IMG/VR virus record: IMGVR_UViG_3300020450_000054
Span: 1 to 34,684 of that record
From: a virus
Direction: 5' to 3' (one strand)
DNA: 34,684 nucleotides
A program made the position numbers and the translations under genes. The notes under the pieces were generated by a model that saw nothing but the letters and a program-made list of their open reading frames with translations, was not told where the DNA came from and did no database searches. Numbering within the stretch: position 1 is the stretch's first letter; each line of letters begins with the position of its first letter. Below are positions 30,114 through 34,684 of this stretch, one piece after another.

Positions 30114-33100
30114 ATGGCATTAACCAGGATTACATCCAACGTCATTAAAGATCAAACTATTCAAGAAGGAAAGTTTGATAAGACCTATTTGGATGCTACT
30201 CAAGCAGACATAGCAACACAAAAGATTACCTTCCAATCTGATTTAGATATCAAAGTTGGAAGCACTGGTGCTACTTATTTTAATGCTTCTGGAAATTTAG
30301 TAACAATAACAGCAGTTCAAGCTGGCGATCCAGCATTGACAATTGGGCAAGGAAATTTAACACTTGATAACGGTAATATTACATTAAGTGGTACAAATAC
30401 AGTCAATACACCATTTTTAAATTTATCAACTGACGGTAATGCAGCTGCACCTTCATTATATTTTGGTACTGGTAATTCAGCAACTGGTTTATTTCATATA
30501 GACACTCCTGATACAATTGGACTTGCTGTTGATGGTGCTAGTTTACTTGAACTAACTACAACTAATATTTTATTTAATAATAGAACTTTAAATATTCTAT
30601 CAGAGAGTAATGCTGTTGATTCGGTAATAAGATATGATTTAGCAAGTTCTACAATAAGATATGGTGGGTCAACTAATTTACTAGAAATATACACTGGTGA
30701 TGATGTAGTAATTAATGTAAGAAGTATTGATGGTACTGGTTCAGCATATCCTAATGATGAAAATAGAGTCGGTATTAATAATACAAATCCTTCAGCAACT
30801 TTAGATGTTACTGGTTCAATAAGAGCAACTACTTATCAGAATTTAACTCTTACTGATTTTCCAACAATTACACCACAAAAAGGTGGTACTGGATTAACAC
30901 AACTTGGTCAACCAGAACAATTATTACGAGTCAATCAAGCAGGCACTGAACTTGAATACTTTACAGATAATCCTGGTGACGTTAGTAATCTTGCAGGTTT
31001 TGGTGTAGCAGGCGATCCTCATGTATATGAGGTAACTTCTAGAGGTACTTCTAATGGTAATTTAACTTTAACTATTGGATCACCAGGTGTTGGTTCTTTC
31101 TCTGTACATACACCAGATGTTCCACAATTTGTTAAAATATTTGGTATAAACACAAAAAATATTGATCAATATGATGTAAATACTGCAGGCACTACAATAT
31201 ACAGTAATTGGAAAAATACTATTGATGATTTAAATTCATCAAATGCCACTGCACAAGGTGCTAGTAATTCAGCAGCAGTTAACTATACATATTATGCTGC
31301 ATTAATTAATGTTAAAACAGGTGTTATTTCTTCATTAAAGAAATTAAAACATAGTGCAAACAATACACAGGATTATATTACTAATGATTCATTAAGTACA
31401 TTTAATCAAGAAAGATATAATAGTGTTGCTATCTATAGACCTGATTCTTCTCATGGTATTCTATTATATCGTTTTACTAGTGATATACAAGGTGTGACTG
31501 ATAGAGATGGAAATAGTTTACCAGGACATTTAAGTAATAATTTAAATTTAATAGCAATATTAGGACAAAGAGATATAGGTTCATCAACCACAACTCTATT
31601 CACATATAGAGATTATGGTCCTTACGATAAAACTACTTGGGGTGATTTTAATAGTGATAGTTCATACAACCCAACATATCAAAAAATTAGTAGTATAAGA
31701 TGTCAAGTAGCAACAAATCAAATTTCTGGTTACGGACCTTATCCTGGTTGTGCTGAACGTAAAGTTACTGCAGTAGACAGAAATAATAATATTCTTACAA
31801 TAAGTGATGCTGAAGTTGCTAATGCAACTTTTGATGCTACTGATACAGCATCAGGATACCTTGATAATAATTATATTCAAGTTATTCATGATGACACAGC
31901 ATCACTTGAAAAAGTTATAGCAAGTGCTATATCAAAAGGTTTAAATTCTTTATTATTACTTGGTGGAACATATCATGTTAAGAATTTAACTATTCCTGAT
32001 AATTTTTCACTAAATGGATCTGGTAAAGCAACTGTAATTAAAAAACAATACTTTGATAGTTATTATCAAGGAACTGCAAGTCCAGAATATTCAAGATACT
32101 ATTCTCCTATATGGATGAGAAATCCATGGGGAGCAAATGGTAGTTATGGAGATCGTACTGAAGGTGCTAATCTTTACAGTAAGAATACATCTCTTCCAAT
32201 TAAAAACAGTAGTATTAAATCACTTGTTGTTGATGGTAATTATAATTCTAACTGGAGATTGGGGGATCTTACAAGACCAGAGGGAAATGCATTGATATAT
32301 CTAGAAGGAGCAGAAAATTGTTCTATAGAAAGTGTTGATGCAAAGAATTCTGTTGGTGATGGTATTTGGGCTAAGAGTGCTCGTAGATTATCAATACAAA
32401 ATACAGCAGTATTTGATAATTCAATTACATATGTTACTTTTGATAATCCATTAAATGCCACTGATGCTGAGGTATTAAAAGTATCTGACTCATCATTCTT
32501 AAGTAATCCAGGACCAGCAGATATAACTACAACTCAAGTTGTAGCATTTAACTCCTGTATTATTAGAAATTCTGGTAGTGGTTTAAGAACATATGGTTCA
32601 AGAAGTGCCAATGTAGAAAACAATTTAATATTAGGTCCTGATGATGAGTGGATTCCATCATCTGACATTTATGATAGTGACTTTAATTCAGTTAATATTA
32701 CATGTAATAAAACAACTGGTGTTGGTACTGGTGGAGAGATTAAATTTACTTACATTGAAGATAATACTGCTAAGGATATGACCAATGTACAACTCTTCCC
32801 ATATGTTGCTAAAGTTAACGTTGATAATTTAGGTAATGAAATAGTAGATAGTAATTTCTTAACCTACTCACCTGTAGGTGCACAAAATTCTGTATCTGTA
32901 TTATCTGCCACATATGAAGATCAAGCAAATGGTATTGTACAAATATCAATACCTTCTGCTATCAATCCAGCTTCACCTACAATTAATGATGCAATCTTCC
33001 ATATTCCATATAGATTTACTAGTAGTTTATCAACTCAAAATTATAACTTCTTAGTTTATTATCTAAATGGTCTTGAACAGGTTGCTATTGGTTCACCAGA

Positions 33101-33452
33101 TAATTATATTATCAATGGTGTTATTGAATATGATGATGCAACACAATTCTATACTGTAATGATTGACTCAGATTACCTAGGTGATTTTCAAAAAAATGAT
33201 GTAGTTACATTACAAGAACACAATCCCTCTACTGGTTACAGTTTACCTCAAAACTTGATAGTTTCTGATATTAGATTTACACAACAAACATATGTGTTAG
33301 ATCTTTTCTCACCAAACTTTAATAACTTTATAACATCAACTCTTGGTAAGACAATAACAACTTTCCAAAGTGAAGTAGACCAAACGGCCAGAGGATATAT
33401 AAAGAAGGACAAAAACTTTACTATCGCTAAGGGTGTCATCGGAGTAGTTTAA
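30114..33452 (+). CDS. Tail-fibre-like structural protein with beta-helix domain
   Basis: A 1112-residue protein whose start MALTRITSNVIKDQTIQEGK is typical of cyanophage tail fibres and shares MALTR with the preceding giant gene. The first third is fibre-like beta structure (LTLDNGNITLSGTNTVNTPF, and AAPSLYFGTGNSATGLFHID). Residues about 620-850 look like a right-handed parallel beta-helix of pectate-lyase type (KNLTIPDNFSLNGSGKATVI, NSSIKSLVVDGNYNSNW, AENCSIESVDAKNSVGDG, SSFLSNPGPADIT, SANVENNLILGPDD). It probably binds or cleaves surface polysaccharide; no catalytic residues can be assigned. It has its own late-type promoter. Confidence 0.8.
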   Translation: MALTRITSNVIKDQTIQEGKFDKTYLDATQADIATQKITFQSDLDIKVGSTGATYFNASGNLVTITAVQAGDPALTIGQGNLTLDNGNITLSGTNTVNTPFLNLSTDGNAAAPSLYFGTGNSATGLFHIDTPDTIGLAVDGASLLELTTTNILFNNRTLNILSESNAVDSVIRYDLASSTIRYGGSTNLLEIYTGDDVVINVRSIDGTGSAYPNDENRVGINNTNPSATLDVTGSIRATTYQNLTLTDFPTITPQKGGTGLTQLGQPEQLLRVNQAGTELEYFTDNPGDVSNLAGFGVAGDPHVYEVTSRGTSNGNLTLTIGSPGVGSFSVHTPDVPQFVKIFGINTKNIDQYDVNTAGTTIYSNWKNTIDDLNSSNATAQGASNSAAVNYTYYAALINVKTGVISSLKKLKHSANNTQDYITNDSLSTFNQERYNSVAIYRPDSSHGILLYRFTSDIQGVTDRDGNSLPGHLSNNLNLIAILGQRDIGSSTTTLFTYRDYGPYDKTTWGDFNSDSSYNPTYQKISSIRCQVATNQISGYGPYPGCAERKVTAVDRNNNILTISDAEVANATFDATDTASGYLDNNYIQVIHDDTASLEKVIASAISKGLNSLLLLGGTYHVKNLTIPDNFSLNGSGKATVIKKQYFDSYYQGTASPEYSRYYSPIWMRNPWGANGSYGDRTEGANLYSKNTSLPIKNSSIKSLVVDGNYNSNWRLGDLTRPEGNALIYLEGAENCSIESVDAKNSVGDGIWAKSARRLSIQNTAVFDNSITYVTFDNPLNATDAEVLKVSDSSFLSNPGPADITTTQVVAFNSCIIRNSGSGLRTYGSRSANVENNLILGPDDEWIPSSDIYDSDFNSVNITCNKTTGVGTGGEIKFTYIEDNTAKDMTNVQLFPYVAKVNVDNLGNEIVDSNFLTYSPVGAQNSVSVLSATYEDQANGIVQISIPSAINPASPTINDAIFHIPYRFTSSLSTQNYNFLVYYLNGLEQVAIGSPDNYIINGVIEYDDATQFYTVMIDSDYLGDFQKNDVVTLQEHNPSTGYSLPQNLIVSDIRFTQQTYVLDLFSPNFNNFITSTLGKTITTFQSEVDQTARGYIKKDKNFTIAKGVIGVV

Positions 33453-33456
33453 AACA

Positions 33457-34684
33457 ATGCCTGAGAATACTAATGTCAATAATAATTCGTCGGTTGTCGT
33501 AGTTGGTAGGACTGCCCCAGTTCCTACTGGACAACAATCTGCGGATAAATCAATCCCCGTTGTTATAGCAAGTGACCAATCTGCTATTCCCGTTGAGGAA
33601 CAGAATAAACAACAATCTGAAGTTGCCTTATCTTTACTTGGTATACCACGTTCAGAGGTTGCTTTAGGTATCTTTGCTGACGTTAACACATATGATGTTA
33701 ACCCAACTGAGTGGACTGCTACACCTGTACAGTTAAAAACAGTACTGTCAGATGCTCAAGATGATTACGGTGGAATACCTGGTCAACAGGATTGGGGTTT
33801 AAGTCATGTACCTTCTGAGGCAGGTGCACACATAGAGGCACCAGCAGGTGAATTTGCTATACTAACCTCTAAAAGATTCTTTAGATACCAACCAGGTCGT
33901 GTTTCTGCAGGTACATTTGGTGTTAAATTTGGACGTGCACCATATACTGTACATACTACTTCTGAATTAGCAGGTATTAGTGGTAATAACCAAGCAGATT
34001 ATCAATTATCAGAAGCAGGCAAACAGGTAGCACATCCATCAGTTAAGAAATATGGTATATTTGATAAGTTTGATGGTTACTATTATGAGAGTATAAATGA
34101 GGGACGTGGAGATAATTTTACTTGTGTAAGAAGAACACAGTCATTAACACAACAAAAAGGACCAGGATTCTTTAGTTACAATGGTGCTACATTTGAGTTT
34201 GGTGACAAACAATATGATGATTATGGCATCATGCAATTAAAGCAGATGTATCCTATTCGTAGTGATAATGTTGATAGTAAAAATGTATGCCCAATAGGAA
34301 ATACAATTATATTTCGTGATGGTTTAGTTAACATACATGCAGGTTTATTTGATGCATCTCTGTTAAAGGAAAAGAGAGATATTAAAATTATTGGATCAAA
34401 TGGTGACTGGTTAGAATTAGATCCAATAGAAGTAGATGTAAATACATTCTCATATAACAATACAACTGGTAGATGTTCATGTACAACAGTTGGTGATCAT
34501 GGATTGAAAGAAGGTGATAGTATCACCATGAGAGATTTGTTAATGACTTGTAATACAGGTACAAAAAATTATCCCAACAAATTTTCTCAAAAGACCTTTT
34601 ATGTTGAATCCAAAACAGGAAATACATTAAATATTTTTATAGGTAAATCATTATACAACTCAACAGCATATCCAGGTTCTACTC
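33457..34684 (+). CDS. Virion structural protein, 3' truncated by window end
   Basis: An open frame from ATG 33457 to the edge of the window, 409 codons without a stop. It starts four bases after the fibre gene. The N-terminal part reads MPENTNVNNNSSVVVVGRTA, then PVVIASDQSAIPVEEQNKQQ and SEVALSLLGIPRSEVALGIF, followed by FAILTSKRFFRYQPGRVSAG and IFRDGLVNIHAGLFDASLLK. The pattern is that of the large cyanophage structural proteins encoded with fibre genes, with no catalytic motif seen. The position at the end of the late operon suggests a tail-fibre or baseplate-periphery component. Family call is by context and style; the true end and size are unknown. Confidence 0.75.
   Translation, partial: MPENTNVNNNSSVVVVGRTAPVPTGQQSADKSIPVVIASDQSAIPVEEQNKQQSEVALSLLGIPRSEVALGIFADVNTYDVNPTEWTATPVQLKTVLSDAQDDYGGIPGQQDWGLSHVPSEAGAHIEAPAGEFAILTSKRFFRYQPGRVSAGTFGVKFGRAPYTVHTTSELAGISGNNQADYQLSEAGKQVAHPSVKKYGIFDKFDGYYYESINEGRGDNFTCVRRTQSLTQQKGPGFFSYNGATFEFGDKQYDDYGIMQLKQMYPIRSDNVDSKNVCPIGNTIIFRDGLVNIHAGLFDASLLKEKRDIKIIGSNGDWLELDPIEVDVNTFSYNNTTGRCSCTTVGDHGLKEGDSITMRDLLMTCNTGTKNYPNKFSQKTFYVESKTGNTLNIFIGKSLYNSTAYPGST

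Noticed and set aside
1-34684. tRNA genes, CRISPR arrays, insertion sequences, integrase or attachment sites
   Set aside because: None was seen. The window is continuous phage genes with no array of direct repeats, no transposase and no cloverleaf-like stretch that I could recognise.

Overview
The window is a tightly packed, AT-rich piece of a T4-like myovirus that infects marine cyanobacteria (a cyanophage; the low GC fits a Prochlorococcus-type host, which is an inference). The evidence is the T4 core set (gp33, gp59, gp32, gp53, gp48, gp4, gp54-like, gp26, gp51-like, gp5-like spike), the cyanobacterial auxiliary genes (heme oxygenase, phoH, ThyX, a DUF1825 protein, a CP12-like peptide), exact T4 late promoters (TATAAATA), and ATGA or 1-8 nt gene overlaps throughout.

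Layout. (1) 1-1470: the end of an unidentified gene, a 2OG-Fe(II) oxygenase, a tiny membrane peptide, and a small exported beta-barrel-like protein. The last sits behind overlapping early and late promoters and a leader with attenuator-like, mutually exclusive helices; a strong terminator follows. (2) 1471-8605: a rightward early/middle block of glutaredoxin, small unknowns, DUF6433, ThyX, heme oxygenase, PhoH, a PD-(D/E)XK nuclease, gp33 (late transcription coactivator), gp59 (helicase loader), a DUF1825 protein and gp32 (ssDNA-binding protein). Near-consensus sigma70 promoters precede DUF6433 and gp32, and a bidirectional-looking terminator ends the block. (3) 8606-8880: a convergent junction with a 57-codon membrane peptide, a 14-bp inverted repeat around a purine-rich loop, and a leftward TATAAATA that would make an antisense RNA. 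(4) 8881-11391: a leftward late operon, gp4, an unknown morphogenesis protein, gp48 and gp53. (5) 11392-21342: the divergent rightward late operon, gp54-like, gp26, gp51-like, tape-measure-like protein, a second large structural protein, a gp27-like hub, the CP12-like peptide, and a gp5-like spike split into an OB-fold protein and a beta-helix needle. (6) 21343-22415: small unknown ORFs. (7) 22416-23559: a terminator overlapped by a sigma70 promoter, then a DNA methyltransferase. (8) 23560-34684: three very large virion or fibre proteins, the first two each with a late promoter, the last cut by the window end.

Most notable: a possible -1 frameshift joining gp26 to the gp51-like ORF just before the tape-measure gene, which is the layout of tail assembly chaperones in other tailed phages; the four-segment leader; the predicted late antisense RNA at the convergent junction; a methyltransferase mRNA predicted to start on its own ATG; and a CP12-type C-terminus encoded inside the baseplate operon. 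All of these are predictions from sequence reading and none has been tested.
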